From: CAVONV01 sp963697355
GTDB taxonomy: Bacteria > Acidobacteriota > Vicinamibacteria > Marinacidobacterales > DATDRI01
Length of the DNA: 64,000 nucleotides
Reading direction: 5' to 3'
NCBI GenBank assembly: GCA_963697355.1
Contig: CAVONV010000011.1
Coordinates: 186,001 to 250,000, forward strand
Shown: piece by piece, positions 1 to 8,910 of the stretch
How the letters are laid out: the number at the start of each line of letters is the position of its first letter
Position numbering within the stretch: the first letter of the stretch is position 1
Made by a program: the position numbers and the translations under genes
The notes under the pieces: model-generated
Database searches by the model: none
What the model saw: only the letters and a program-made list of their open reading frames with translations
What the model was told of the DNA's origin: nothing

Positions 1-537
1 GATACCTTTCTCCGCTTGGCCTTCGAGCTTGGCCTGGATATCGGACATCAACTTCGGGACCTGCTCGACGAGCGTAACGTAGTGCTCCAAATCCCCGCTA
101 GACGTTAATGGGTACTTAGTAAAGACCTGTTGAACGGTGCCCAGGGGCGAACTATATGGGGTTACGGGGAAACCGAGCCAATAGAAACGAAAAAACTCCT
201 TCGTTCCTTCAGCCTGCCAGCGAAGGAGCTCCAACGTGATCCACTCTTCATGAGTCAGATCTTCGGCCGAGATGGGTTCGAGTTTCTGGAGAATCGCCTC
301 GGCAAAGTCAGCGTCCTTTCGAGCTCGCTCCAAGGTGACTTCGGGTAGCCTTTCAATGGGCAATCCCAACTTGAGTCGGATCGGGATACTCTGATCGATC
401 GTGTACTGCCAGACTTCTTCCTCCACAGCCCGGAGTAATTCTGCGGCATTCTCTGTGTCGGTCGTCTCCGGCGCCGCGCAAGCAAATGACATCGTGATGA
501 GAAGGGCCGCGATGACAGCGAGGTGTTTCTTCATCAT
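1..537 (-). CDS. DUF885 family exported protein, N-terminal part (runs off window)
   Basis: The minus-strand frame is open from an ATG ATG pair at 537/534 to the window edge, 179 codons without a stop. The N-terminus MMKKHLAVIAALLITMSFAC is a signal peptide, possibly a poor lipobox. The following region, with segments such as LRWQAEGTKEFFRFYW, FPVTPYSSP and LEHYVTLVEQVPKLM, matches the early part of DUF885 proteins. These are predicted periplasmic or extracytoplasmic metallopeptidase-like proteins, usually about 580-620 residues, and their HExxH-type motif would lie beyond the window. The gene lacks its C-terminal two thirds here. Family assignment rests on recalled conserved spacing and is fairly secure; substrate is unknown. 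Confidence 0.8.
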   Translation of the reverse strand, partial: MMKKHLAVIAALLITMSFACAAPETTDTENAAELLRAVEEEVWQYTIDQSIPIRLKLGLPIERLPEVTLERARKDADFAEAILQKLEPISAEDLTHEEWITLELLRWQAEGTKEFFRFYWLGFPVTPYSSPLGTVQQVFTKYPLTSSGDLEHYVTLVEQVPKLMSDIQAKLEGQAEKGI

Positions 538-978
538 CTGTACTCCTTTCCGCCACCGATTCGATCGGCGTGGTTCCCGGAATCTTGTCTCCTCTTGTGA
601 CAGATTACAAGAACTGGAGTTTCGTGATATTCTTGGTCCGGACGGAAGCCCCCAACTCCGACGATGAGATCATTCTCATCACTTCGCCAATCGATTCGAG
701 CTCATGAGAATTCGAAACGTCCATGGCGCGTCAGAAGTCCCCAGCGAGAATTCAGGAATTAGAGAACTCGAGAAACCAAGAATAGGGAGGAGACACGTTG
801 ACTCCTGCCCCACAAGAATCTCGGCACCAACCTTGCAAACAACTCTTGATCGCACGGGTGTTTCCGATTGTGACGGATGTAAACTATTCCGGAGTAAGGG
901 CTTGACTGTTCATCACATCCATGGACTGCGTGGAAACCTCCCGACACTGAGGGTGTTTCACTACGCACCCAGAGGTCA
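538..978. other. Divergent intergenic region
   Basis: This 441-base gap separates the divergent DUF885 gene and the DUF4388-receiver-PilZ gene. It holds the degenerate octamer array at 748-786. Short frames in it have no recognisable product. No convincing promoter or RNA gene was seen. Confidence 0.5.
748..786. repeat. Octamer-phased intergenic array (5 units)
   Basis: Successive 8-base units read GAATTCAG, GAATTAGA, GAACTCGA, GAAACCAA and GAATAGG. This is the same phasing and base pattern as the arrays near 16.7, 20.4, 25.7, 40.1-40.2, 45.7 and 59.3 kb. Confidence 0.55.
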
Positions 979-2460
979 ATGGTGTCTTTAGGGAAACCGC
1001 TGGTTGTCAAAGGTCGTTTTGGAGACGCCACCATCTTCGAGGCCTTGCATATCATCGGGTGGCTGAAGAAGACCGGATGTCTCCGAGTCGAAGCGCCTCC
1101 TGTCCGCGGCTTCGTGCTGATCCGTAACGGTCTGGTTGTCAGTGCCTATACGCGATCTTCCGTCAGCCAGATGATAGAAATCGGCAGAGGAAAGCGCGGC
1201 GGCGACAAGGAAGACTGGATACAGCAACAGATCCTCCTTGTCCTCGACGAGTTCGCCAATCTCACTGAAGGAGAGTTCTTTTTCTTCCAAGATACGGTAC
1301 TGAAAGCACCAGAGCTCGACCCAGAGGACTTGTCCAATATTGTCCTGGAACATGGTCTCAAAGCCGATCAACTCGCCCTTATCCTCGCCCACCAACGTGA
1401 CGAAATCCAGCATGCGGTTCCACAGCCCGATCTGCAACTCGATGAGTTGGCGAAACAGTCTCCGGGCCTTCATTCCCTATTCAGCAAACCAGCTTCCGAG
1501 GATTCGCCCACCGATGCTGGAGCTTCCAACACCATCCTGTTCGTGGACGACGAGGCACCGGTGCGGGAGATTGTAAGCGCAGAGCTACGGCTGGCAGGTT
1601 ATCAGGTGCGTGAAGCATCAGGCCCTACGGAAGCTGTTGGTATCGCTTTGGAGCTGGTGCGTTCCCGACAACCGAGCTTTGTTGTCGTCGTCGATCTCGG
1701 TATGCCCACAAGCTCGAAGCAGAGCTTCCAGGGCGGATTCGAGTTAGTGCAGAATCTCTTGAAGAACGGTATCGAGGCACCTGTCTTGCTCACGACAGAG
1801 AAACTGTCCGACCACTCGCGCGCAATCGCCAAGCGACTGGGGGTCCGCAATGTCGTTTTCAAACCCTCGTTGTCTAAGCTGGATGTGGATCAATACCGGT
1901 CCGATCTTCGAACATTTTCCACGTTGTTGGTCCAATTGCTGAAGGAGATTGAGCCCGCAGTCCATAAGCCTCGAGTCAAAGAAAGTGAGGAGGGAAAACC
2001 AAAGGATCCCTGGGCACAACACGTTATCACTTCAATGGGTGCGCAAATGGCCGACCCGGAGCGCGCGCTCCACATCGCCAATCACGTCCTTCCTGTCGCT
2101 GCCAGCATCGCTTCAAGAGAGAGCGAACAACGAGACGACGGACTGGATTTTCACCCCCTTGATCCGTCCCATATCCGCAAGCACGAACGCATTGGGGCAC
2201 TCAGGATCGAGGTAAAGTTCAATCGCGGCAACGACATGGGGGACGGCTACCTCACGGATCTCAGTGAAAAAGGCGCGTTTCTGCAAACCCGCCGACTCTT
2301 CCCTGTCGGTGAGTTCCTCAGACTTCATGTGATCTTGCCATACCAGTTGGGTGAGGTTTCCGCCGAGGCACGCATTGTCTGGCTCAGCTATGAAGATAGT
2401 AACCACGACCCCGCGCCGCATGGCATGGGGCTAGCCTTCGTCGGCCCCTTCATCAACTAA
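979..2460 (+). CDS. DUF4388 - response-regulator receiver - PilZ protein
   Basis: This 493-residue cytoplasmic signalling protein has three parts. Residues about 1-105 resemble the DUF4388 (PATAN) domain of receiver-linked regulators. Residues about 185-310 form a receiver domain with the acidic pair in ILFVDDE, the phospho-acceptor Asp in VVVVDLGMP, the Thr in VLLTTE and the Lys in VVFKPS, so it should be phosphorylatable. Residues about 397-490 are a PilZ-like domain (KHERIGALRIEV, DLSEKGAFL) of the kind that binds c-di-GMP or a partner; the usual RxxxR is imperfect. AGAGG lies three bases before the ATG, or six before the next codon, GTG 982. No histidine kinase is adjacent, so the input is unknown. 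A role in motility or surface behaviour is inference. Confidence 0.85.
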   Translation: MVSLGKPLVVKGRFGDATIFEALHIIGWLKKTGCLRVEAPPVRGFVLIRNGLVVSAYTRSSVSQMIEIGRGKRGGDKEDWIQQQILLVLDEFANLTEGEFFFFQDTVLKAPELDPEDLSNIVLEHGLKADQLALILAHQRDEIQHAVPQPDLQLDELAKQSPGLHSLFSKPASEDSPTDAGASNTILFVDDEAPVREIVSAELRLAGYQVREASGPTEAVGIALELVRSRQPSFVVVVDLGMPTSSKQSFQGGFELVQNLLKNGIEAPVLLTTEKLSDHSRAIAKRLGVRNVVFKPSLSKLDVDQYRSDLRTFSTLLVQLLKEIEPAVHKPRVKESEEGKPKDPWAQHVITSMGAQMADPERALHIANHVLPVAASIASRESEQRDDGLDFHPLDPSHIRKHERIGALRIEVKFNRGNDMGDGYLTDLSEKGAFLQTRRLFPVGEFLRLHVILPYQLGEVSAEARIVWLSYEDSNHDPAPHGMGLAFVGPFIN

Positions 2461-2465
2461 CCTTC

Positions 2466-2527
2466 AACTGGTGACAGTCGCCAGTTAAGCCTATGATATT
2501 ATTACGGTTACACTGGTGACCGTCACC
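2466..2527. promoter_or_regulatory. Two operator-like dyads upstream of the sugar kinase
   Basis: ACTGGTGACAGTCGCC (2467-2482) and ACTGGTGACCGTCACC (2512-2527) match at 14 of 16 positions. Each is a dyad around GGTGAC-N-GTCRCC. They lie 45 bases apart, flank an AT-rich stretch with TATGATATTATTACG, and the second sits just before the ATG at 2531. The arrangement resembles paired repressor sites, but could be a degenerate member of the ACTGGTCACTGG-like repeats seen near 25.6 and 59.6 kb. Confidence 0.4.
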
Positions 2528-2530
2528 CAT

Positions 2531-3460
2531 ATGAGCGCACCAAAAGCTTTCGACGTACTCGGCATCGGAGTCGCGGTGCGCGACATTGCGGTCTGGCTCG
2601 ACGAGTTCCCTCTGTCCAACAAGAAGGTCCAGGCCAGGGATCTATTCGAGGTCGGGGGCGGTCCTGTCCCAACGGCCCTCGTCACCTTGGCTCGATTGGG
2701 AAACCGTGTCGGATTTGCGGGCGTCGTAGGTGACAGCGCGACGGGACGGTTCGTCGCCGAGAGTTTGAAGAAGGAAGAAGTGGACACGAGCGGTATCGTC
2801 TTCCGAAAAGGATTTCACTCTCCGACGAGCGTCATCCTGGTCGAGAACGGCCGGAGAACGATCCTCGAGTGCTTTCAGTACGATCTACCCCTGAGCATTG
2901 ACGAGCTTGACGCAAGGAATGTGCTTTTCGACCAATGTCATTTTTTTCTCATGGATGCTCGCCTACCCGAAATCCATTCGGAGGCGGCTCGTCGGGTTCG
3001 AGAGGCTGGCGGCCGGGTCGTCCTCGATTGCGGGCATCCGCGACGCGGCGTCGATGAGCTTCTGAAACTGACCGACATCGCTATTTTGTCGTATACATAT
3101 CCGGAAACTCTTCACGGAGCGAGCTATGATCTGCAGGACTTTCTCGCCGGCATATCTCAGAGTCTGCCAACCGACGGGCCCCAGATCGCAAGCTTGACCA
3201 TGGGTGCAGACGGATGCGCCATCTATACCCCGACCACTTCCTTGGTTCGCATTCCCGGCCACAGCGTAGAAGCCGTGGACTCGACGGGCGCCGGCGACGT
3301 GTTTCATGGCGCCTTTGTGCACGCCTACCTGCATGGAGAGTCACCACTCGAAGCCGCCCGTTTTGCCAACAGTGCAGCCGCGCTAAAATGCAAGGGAATG
3401 ACGGGGCGTTCTCCCCTCCCGTCCGAAGAGGAAATCCGCCGATTCTCTAACATCAGTTAG
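2531..3460 (+). CDS. PfkB-family carbohydrate kinase
   Basis: A 309-residue ribokinase/PfkB-type enzyme, predicted to phosphorylate a sugar or nucleoside using ATP in the cytoplasm. The N-terminal PfkB signature region is present (FEVGGGPVPTALVTLARLG), and the C-terminal signature DSTGAGDVFHGAF carries the GAGD anion hole and catalytic Asp near residue 255. Length is typical. I prefer the ATG at 2531; an in-frame GTG at 2516 lies inside the upstream dyad and neither has a clear Shine-Dalgarno. It stands alone and converges on the aldo/keto reductase, so context does not reveal the substrate. The substrate (ribose, fructose, 2-keto-3-deoxygluconate, nucleoside) cannot be read from sequence. 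Confidence 0.9.
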   Translation: MSAPKAFDVLGIGVAVRDIAVWLDEFPLSNKKVQARDLFEVGGGPVPTALVTLARLGNRVGFAGVVGDSATGRFVAESLKKEEVDTSGIVFRKGFHSPTSVILVENGRRTILECFQYDLPLSIDELDARNVLFDQCHFFLMDARLPEIHSEAARRVREAGGRVVLDCGHPRRGVDELLKLTDIAILSYTYPETLHGASYDLQDFLAGISQSLPTDGPQIASLTMGADGCAIYTPTTSLVRIPGHSVEAVDSTGAGDVFHGAFVHAYLHGESPLEAARFANSAAALKCKGMTGRSPLPSEEEIRRFSNIS

Positions 3461-3496
3461 ACAATGCGAGGCTATTTCCGCCAACCGTGAAGTCGG

Positions 3497-4723
3497 TCAC
3501 ACCACGTCGAGTGTCAGATTTCCGTGCGCTTTCAAGAGGCAGGCTCTGACGTCGAGACCGAGCGAGCAGCCCACTGCACAACGAGTCTCGCGGCAGGCCT
3601 TGCAGGAGATCGCGGTGTGCTCCCGAGACAGCGTGGAGTATTCGAGCATGGCCTCCTTTTCCCAACCATAGCGGGAGAAGTACATGTCTATCCGCAGCAC
3701 ATCGGGAATAGCAACACTCGCCGGGCACTCGCCAAGACAAGGAGCAGGACAGCCCACGGGACAGAGGTCTGCAACCTTTCCCGCCAAGCTCGAAAGCACA
3801 TCCCAATCACGGGCCGACATGGAATCGGCCGAAATACCAGCCATCTCGTCGATCTCGGTGATTGAGGACAAACTCAAAACCGCCACATCAACGTGAGGTC
3901 GATTCAATGCCCACTTCGCTGCCGCCTTCTTGCCTTCCCATGGATCGATGTCCTTGAGAACCGCGCCACTTCCTTGCGCTCCTTGAAGCGTCTTCATGAC
4001 GGTAACCCCGATGTTCTTCGCTTTTGCCAGAGACAACACGGCATCGAACTGATCGAGCCAGTTCTTGGAAGCGCCTTTCCGCTGAAAGAAACTGTAGGCG
4101 AGCAACATGGCATCGACTTTGTTCGAGGTTACCGCGTGTTTTGCGACATCGATTAAATTGTGATGATGGCAGGACAAACCGAAATACTTGACCTTACCCT
4201 CGGCCTTCAACTGCCGGACGGCTTCGTGGAGATGGGGGTTGTCGAAGCCTCCCAGGTCGGGATCACCGGCGTTGTGGATGAAGAGACAATCGAGGTAAGG
4301 CGTGTCGAGACGCTCCAAACAAGCTCGGGCCCGGGCAAGTATCTCATCCTTCGAAGTTGAGCCAGTGATTCGTCCGGCCGCGTTGACGCTACCCACTTTT
4401 GTGGTGATGTGGACTTGCCCTCTTACCTTTTTGACGGCCCTCCCCAGATTGCGCTCGGCTCCACCTCTTCCGTATCCTTCCGAGGTATCGAAGTAATTGA
4501 TCCCTTTTTCGACCGCGTACAGGATGGTGGAGGGGTCGAGATTCCCCCTCGAGGTACCGTAACCGATGTTGGAGACCTCCATCCCCGTCCGACCTAGTGT
4601 GACGGTCTTGATGTGCGGCTCGAGGATGCGGTTCCCACGAGAGGTGGCGGCAATAGCAGGAAGGGACAACGACGACGTCGATTTGAAAAACTGACGCCGA
4701 TCCATTCTTTTCCCTGCGCTCAT
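3497..4723 (-). CDS. Tat-exported aldo/keto reductase with C-terminal Cys (Fe-S-like) cluster
   Basis: A 408-residue protein with a twin-arginine leader (MDRRQFFKSTSSLSLPAIAA), a central aldo/keto reductase barrel and a Cys-rich tail. Catalytic tetrad candidates are D and Y in YFDTSEGYG, K in HITTKVG and H in LFIHNAG. The tail has CPVGCPAPCLGECP and CKACRETRCAVGC, which resemble ferredoxin-type 4Fe-4S ligand spacing, so electrons may pass between a cofactor and the barrel. The Tat leader implies folding with cofactor before export. ATG 4723 has AAGGAG five bases upstream; a GTG at 4729 overlaps that spacing and is less likely. It converges on the PfkB gene. Substrate is unknown. Confidence 0.88.
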   Translation of the reverse strand: MSAGKRMDRRQFFKSTSSLSLPAIAATSRGNRILEPHIKTVTLGRTGMEVSNIGYGTSRGNLDPSTILYAVEKGINYFDTSEGYGRGGAERNLGRAVKKVRGQVHITTKVGSVNAAGRITGSTSKDEILARARACLERLDTPYLDCLFIHNAGDPDLGGFDNPHLHEAVRQLKAEGKVKYFGLSCHHHNLIDVAKHAVTSNKVDAMLLAYSFFQRKGASKNWLDQFDAVLSLAKAKNIGVTVMKTLQGAQGSGAVLKDIDPWEGKKAAAKWALNRPHVDVAVLSLSSITEIDEMAGISADSMSARDWDVLSSLAGKVADLCPVGCPAPCLGECPASVAIPDVLRIDMYFSRYGWEKEAMLEYSTLSREHTAISCKACRETRCAVGCSLGLDVRACLLKAHGNLTLDVV

Positions 4724-4858
4724 AGACACTCCTTCGTCGTCGAAGCCGAGTTATCCCGGGAATTCTGTCGCTTCGTCTCTCGATCTACCTGTTCGCATAT
4801 AAATCATACAGTTCGAACGAGATGCAAATGGAACTCCCGGAGACTCGCTTGACTCGAA

Positions 4859-5428
4859 ATGCGCCTTGAGGTTAATATTCCCTTCCCAACGGAAAATTTA
4901 GAGTCGAGCAAGTTGAAGATGGGAGAATTTCACATCAGCAATCCCACTGGGCGGATTTCCCGTCGCTTCGCGCCCCGAAACTCGGTCACCGTCGCCATAC
5001 ACGATGTGGATGCACCATTCGCCTATGGTATCGTCACCAACATCTCCCCTTCAGGGGCTTGCGTTGTCACCGCCACACCTCTACGCACAGGCTCGACCGT
5101 GTATTTGAAGGTCAGTTTCTATCGTCGACCGGATATGTTCGAGTCAAAGGCTAGAATCGTGTGGAGTCGAGAGGACAGCCAGCAATCCACTGGTCTCGGA
5201 CAAGGATCCACGCAAGGCCTCCTCTTCCATGGCATACAGTTTTCCGATGTGCCCACTTCCCAGCGAGCGCGGTTGCTCCAAATGCTGGATTCAAAGGATT
5301 TTCAACTGGTATTCTCTCCGAAATCCGGGGAGTTCGACGCACTCATGAGTGAGCTCAGTGACGACCTCAATCGACTCGGAGACCGGTTCGAGCACGAAAC
5401 CGGTAAAGACGAGCTTCCCCGCGACTGA
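4859..5428 (+). CDS. PilZ domain protein
   Basis: A small cytoplasmic protein (189 residues from ATG 4859, or 169 from ATG 4919, which begins MGEFHISN). It has one PilZ-like domain: SRRFAPRNSVTVAI supplies the basic N-terminal motif, NISPSGACVV the D/NxSxxG motif, and KARIVWSRE the typical central strand. PilZ domains generally bind c-di-GMP and alter motility, exopolysaccharide or transcription outputs. The final 40 residues are acidic and unassigned. Neither start has a strong ribosome site. It is the second PilZ protein within 3 kb but is not co-transcribed with the first. Confidence 0.8.
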   Translation: MRLEVNIPFPTENLESSKLKMGEFHISNPTGRISRRFAPRNSVTVAIHDVDAPFAYGIVTNISPSGACVVTATPLRTGSTVYLKVSFYRRPDMFESKARIVWSREDSQQSTGLGQGSTQGLLFHGIQFSDVPTSQRARLLQMLDSKDFQLVFSPKSGEFDALMSELSDDLNRLGDRFEHETGKDELPRD

Positions 5429-5776
5429 GATCGATCCACCATTCCGAACTCTGCCGCGCTCAACTCCCCGGCAAGTCGACCCACACAAGAAAGGCCCCCC
5501 GCCGAATTCCGATCAGGACCGACGAGCTCTGCGATCCAACGGTTCGTAGCCCGATCCATGGGATTGGATTTCGATCCGCTTTCTTGAGCAAAAACCAAGC
5601 GCGCTCACTTGGCCCTCACCTCTATTCACGCCTTTTGCCTCAGAAATCTGGACCAATTGATTCGCTTTCCATATTAATAACTAAGAACTTTCTCTATACA
5701 TAAGCAATACCTTCTGGCTTACACCTTGCAGATGAGTTTGGTCTTGGGAGTACCGGTTAGTCGGAAGGAGGAATCT
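5429..5776. other. Intergenic leader of the TonB-dependent receptor
   Basis: This 348-base gap has no convincing ORF. Its last 100 bases are AT-rich (around 5655-5705, including TATACAT at about 5694-5700) and probably contain the promoter of the receptor gene, but no consensus -35 is clear. A strong ribosome site GGAAGGAGG ends six bases before ATG 5777. Confidence 0.45.
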
Positions 5777-8659
5777 ATGAAACGAGTCTTAGTTCTCTCA
5801 ATGGCCCTTCTCATCGGGCTGGCACCCTTCGCTTTCACTCAGACTGAGGGGAAGGGCAACATTTACGGCACGGTGACGGACGCGTCCGCCGGCGTCTTGC
5901 CCGGCGTGATGGTAACCATCTCGGGCGATTTCGGCACCAACACCTCAGTCACCGATGCATCGGGTAAGTTCCGTTTCCTGAACATGGACCACGGAAGATA
6001 CACGATCACGGTCGAGCTGACAGGCTTTACGACGCAAGCACGTAATATCGTTCTGGGAACCGGGGTGAACGTTGATTTGCAGTTCGTCATGGATATCTCT
6101 GGCGTCGAGGAGACCGTGACGGTCACAGCGGAGACTCCGGTGGTCGACGTCCGCAAGATGGGGACGGAAACTGTCGTTAATGCGGAAGAGCTCGAAAACA
6201 TTCCCACTTCCAGGGAGCCGTGGGCGCTCATGCGCTCGGTTGGCGGGATCCAAGTGGACCGGGTGAACTTGGCCGGAAGTGAAAGCGGCCAGCAGTCGAA
6301 CTTCCAGGGCAAGGGCGCTGACGACAGGAACAATGTCTGGATCTTGGACGGCCTTCCTATCACCGATGTGACCTCAATGAGCTCTCCCAGCTACTACACC
6401 TACGACGTTTTCGACGAGATCAACATCACCACCGGCGGGACCGACATCACTAACGCCTACGGCGGGGTACAGGTCGGCATGGTGACCAAGAGAGGCAGCA
6501 ACACCCCTATGGGCTCCTTCAACTACAACATTGCTGACGACAGTCTGCAGTCCTCGAACCTTCCGCCCGAGCTGGAAGGTGACCCCCGGCTCCAGGGGAA
6601 CGACAAGGCCGATCATACCGACCGGATCACCGACTGGAGCATTGAAGGTGGCGGCCCCCTCCTCAAGGACAGACTCTGGGCCTACGGCAACTTCGGCAAA
6701 AACGTCATTGACGTATTGCTCCTGACTCAGACGCGGGACCTAACGACCCTCAAGAACTACACCGGTAAGGTCAACTTTCAGATGACGGACGCGGATCAAA
6801 TCTCCTTCTTCTACTTCTATGGAGCCAAGGTGAAGATTGGACGCGGAGGCGGTACGCCACCGGGCCTTGCGGAAGCCGACGAGCACCTCTGGGATCAGGG
6901 CGGCGCCTTCCCGCGTGAGCCCCGTGGATTGGTCAAGGGGGAGTGGAACCGGGTCTGGAGCCCCGGCTTCATCTCCAACATCAAAGCCGCCTATAACAGC
7001 GTCGGTTTCACACTGGCTTCCCGTACCGACAAGGACGAAGTCTACGACTACGTAACCAGCAATACCCGGGGACACGCCCAGTACGACTACCGATCCCTCC
7101 GTCCCAACACCACCATCAAGGGAGACTCCAGCTACTTTGCCGAGGGCTGGGGCGGCTCCCACGAGGTCAAGTTCGGGATCGGCTGGAAGAAAGCGCAAAA
7201 CAACACCGCCTCGGTCAATCCCGGGAACAAGATGCGTGTCTACTTCAACAGTACGGGCTCGGACGAGGCACGTTTCTGGCGGGATGCTCTGTCGATCAAC
7301 GACGCCAACTACTGGAGCGCCTACGTCGGGGACACCTTCACCAAAGACCGCATGACCTTCATGGCCGGACTCCGTTTCGACCGTCAAACCAGCGTCAACG
7401 CACCCTCCACGGCCGAGGGCAATCCTCTGGTTCCCGAGCTTCTCCCGTCGCTCGTCTTTCCCGGCGGAGGCCAAGGAATCAAATGGACCAATTTTTCGCC
7501 TCGAGTCGGCTTCACCTATGCCCTCGACGAGGATTTCAAAACGGTCCTCCGAGCCTCGTTCTCCCGCTATCATGGGCAGCTACCAGCCGGCCAGTCCGGC
7601 CAGGACAGCCCTCTCGGTGGCCGAGCCTATCTGCAGTACAACTGGCAGGATCTCAACGGAGATGAAGCGGTACAGGTAGAAGAGGTGGACTTCTCCCAAC
7701 TCAACGACTCCAGTGGGGTCGATCCCAACGACCCCGGTGCCCTGGGTGAATCGGTGGACAAGATCGACCCGGACTTCGGAGCCGACATCGACTACGAGGT
7801 GGTCGTCGGAGTGGACCACGAACTCGTGACCGATCTGGGAGTTGGAGGCGCCTTCACTTGGCGTAACTCTTACAACGTATGGCAAGGGCGCGGTGGAAGT
7901 TTCACCCCTAGAATCGGGGTGACCTTCGACGACTACTACTTGAGCGACCCTGTCACCGTTAACGGCTTCACCTCGACTCCGTATATCCTCAAGGATGGTG
8001 TCACCGATCGACCCGATGTCACGGGCGGTTCACTTCTCACGAATCGCGACGACTATCACAGGAACTTCAAGGGTTTCGAGATCTACTTGAACAAGCGCCT
8101 TTCCAACAAGTGGATGAGCCGAGCGGTTTTCTCCTGGGGGAGCTGGACGGAGCACTTCGATGGTCCGAACGGCTACTACCCCAATCGCACCAGCCTGGTT
8201 ACGGAGCCGCAGATCGATGGAGGTAAGATCATTCAGTCGGGCGGCGGATCGGGTAAGACGGCCTACTACACTTACGGATGGCAGTTCAACCTGAGCGGCC
8301 TCTACCAGCTGCCCTACGACTTCGATATTGCCGGCAACCTCTTCACACGCCAGGGCTATCCGCTGCCACTGTACCAGCAGATCCAACTGGGCGCCGTCGA
8401 TGGGAATTCAAGTGTTCTGGTCGTCGACGATGTGTACGAGCAATCCCTGTCCTCGCTCATGAATGTGGACTTGCGCATTGCGAAGAGATTCATGTTCGGC
8501 TCCCGGAGGGGCATCACCCTGGGGATGGACATCTTCAACGTGTTCAATAGCAACACCGTTCTGAACAGAGTGGTCAACGTAGGCTCATCGTCCTATCCTC
8601 GGATCGACGAGATCCTCGCCCCCAGAATCATTCGCTTCAATGCCAAGATCAACTTCTGA
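5777..8659 (+). CDS. TonB-dependent receptor with carboxypeptidase-regulatory-like N-terminal domain
   Basis: A 960-residue outer-membrane receptor. The signal peptide is MKRVLVLSMALLIGLAPFAF; residues about 25-105 form a CarboxypepD_reg-like beta-sandwich (IYGTVTDASAGVLPGV), followed by a plug region and a large beta-barrel ending in an aromatic residue (FNAKINF). This Oar-like class takes up TonB-energised ligands, often glycans or peptides, in Acidobacteriota and Bacteroidota. ATG 5777 is preferred to the upstream ATG 5726 because GGAAGGAGG lies just before it and the signal peptide begins there. No SusD partner follows. It ends in a strong terminator and is probably monocistronic. Ligand unknown. 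Confidence 0.93.
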   Translation: MKRVLVLSMALLIGLAPFAFTQTEGKGNIYGTVTDASAGVLPGVMVTISGDFGTNTSVTDASGKFRFLNMDHGRYTITVELTGFTTQARNIVLGTGVNVDLQFVMDISGVEETVTVTAETPVVDVRKMGTETVVNAEELENIPTSREPWALMRSVGGIQVDRVNLAGSESGQQSNFQGKGADDRNNVWILDGLPITDVTSMSSPSYYTYDVFDEINITTGGTDITNAYGGVQVGMVTKRGSNTPMGSFNYNIADDSLQSSNLPPELEGDPRLQGNDKADHTDRITDWSIEGGGPLLKDRLWAYGNFGKNVIDVLLLTQTRDLTTLKNYTGKVNFQMTDADQISFFYFYGAKVKIGRGGGTPPGLAEADEHLWDQGGAFPREPRGLVKGEWNRVWSPGFISNIKAAYNSVGFTLASRTDKDEVYDYVTSNTRGHAQYDYRSLRPNTTIKGDSSYFAEGWGGSHEVKFGIGWKKAQNNTASVNPGNKMRVYFNSTGSDEARFWRDALSINDANYWSAYVGDTFTKDRMTFMAGLRFDRQTSVNAPSTAEGNPLVPELLPSLVFPGGGQGIKWTNFSPRVGFTYALDEDFKTVLRASFSRYHGQLPAGQSGQDSPLGGRAYLQYNWQDLNGDEAVQVEEVDFSQLNDSSGVDPNDPGALGESVDKIDPDFGADIDYEVVVGVDHELVTDLGVGGAFTWRNSYNVWQGRGGSFTPRIGVTFDDYYLSDPVTVNGFTSTPYILKDGVTDRPDVTGGSLLTNRDDYHRNFKGFEIYLNKRLSNKWMSRAVFSWGSWTEHFDGPNGYYPNRTSLVTEPQIDGGKIIQSGGGSGKTAYYTYGWQFNLSGLYQLPYDFDIAGNLFTRQGYPLPLYQQIQLGAVDGNSSVLVVDDVYEQSLSSLMNVDLRIAKRFMFGSRRGITLGMDIFNVFNSNTVLNRVVNVGSSSYPRIDEILAPRIIRFNAKINF

Positions 8660-8683
8660 TCTCGGCACCTGAGTCGCCACTTG

Positions 8684-8716
8684 AGCCCCGGGGACAGGCC
8701 CCGGGGCTTTTTTTTT
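8684..8716 (+). terminator. Intrinsic terminator after the TonB-dependent receptor
   Basis: A perfect 10-bp stem, AGCCCCGGGG (8684-8693) with CCCCGGGGCT (8699-8708), closes a 5-base loop and runs into nine Ts (8708-8716). This is a textbook Rho-independent terminator 24 bases after the stop codon. Confidence 0.95.
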
Positions 8717-8910
8717 GCGTTGACAGCGGCATCACTCTCCCAGCATTTGATGCATTCGGCCCATCTTTTCGCCGTGGTTTGGTGCGTTGAGGCCTTGTGC
8801 GCTAGATTGTCAAGAAAGCTGCATTGATGCCGCCGATAGAAGCTCCAGATTCGTCGGCATAGCAGAACCGGCGGGGGAGCGCCCCTACCGGAATCCTAAG
8901 GAGACTGCAC

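Noticed and set aside
6740..7573. 277-codon minus-strand frame inside the TonB-dependent receptor
   Set aside because: Antisense shadow of a well-supported barrel gene; its Gly/Val/Asp-rich sequence has no domain.
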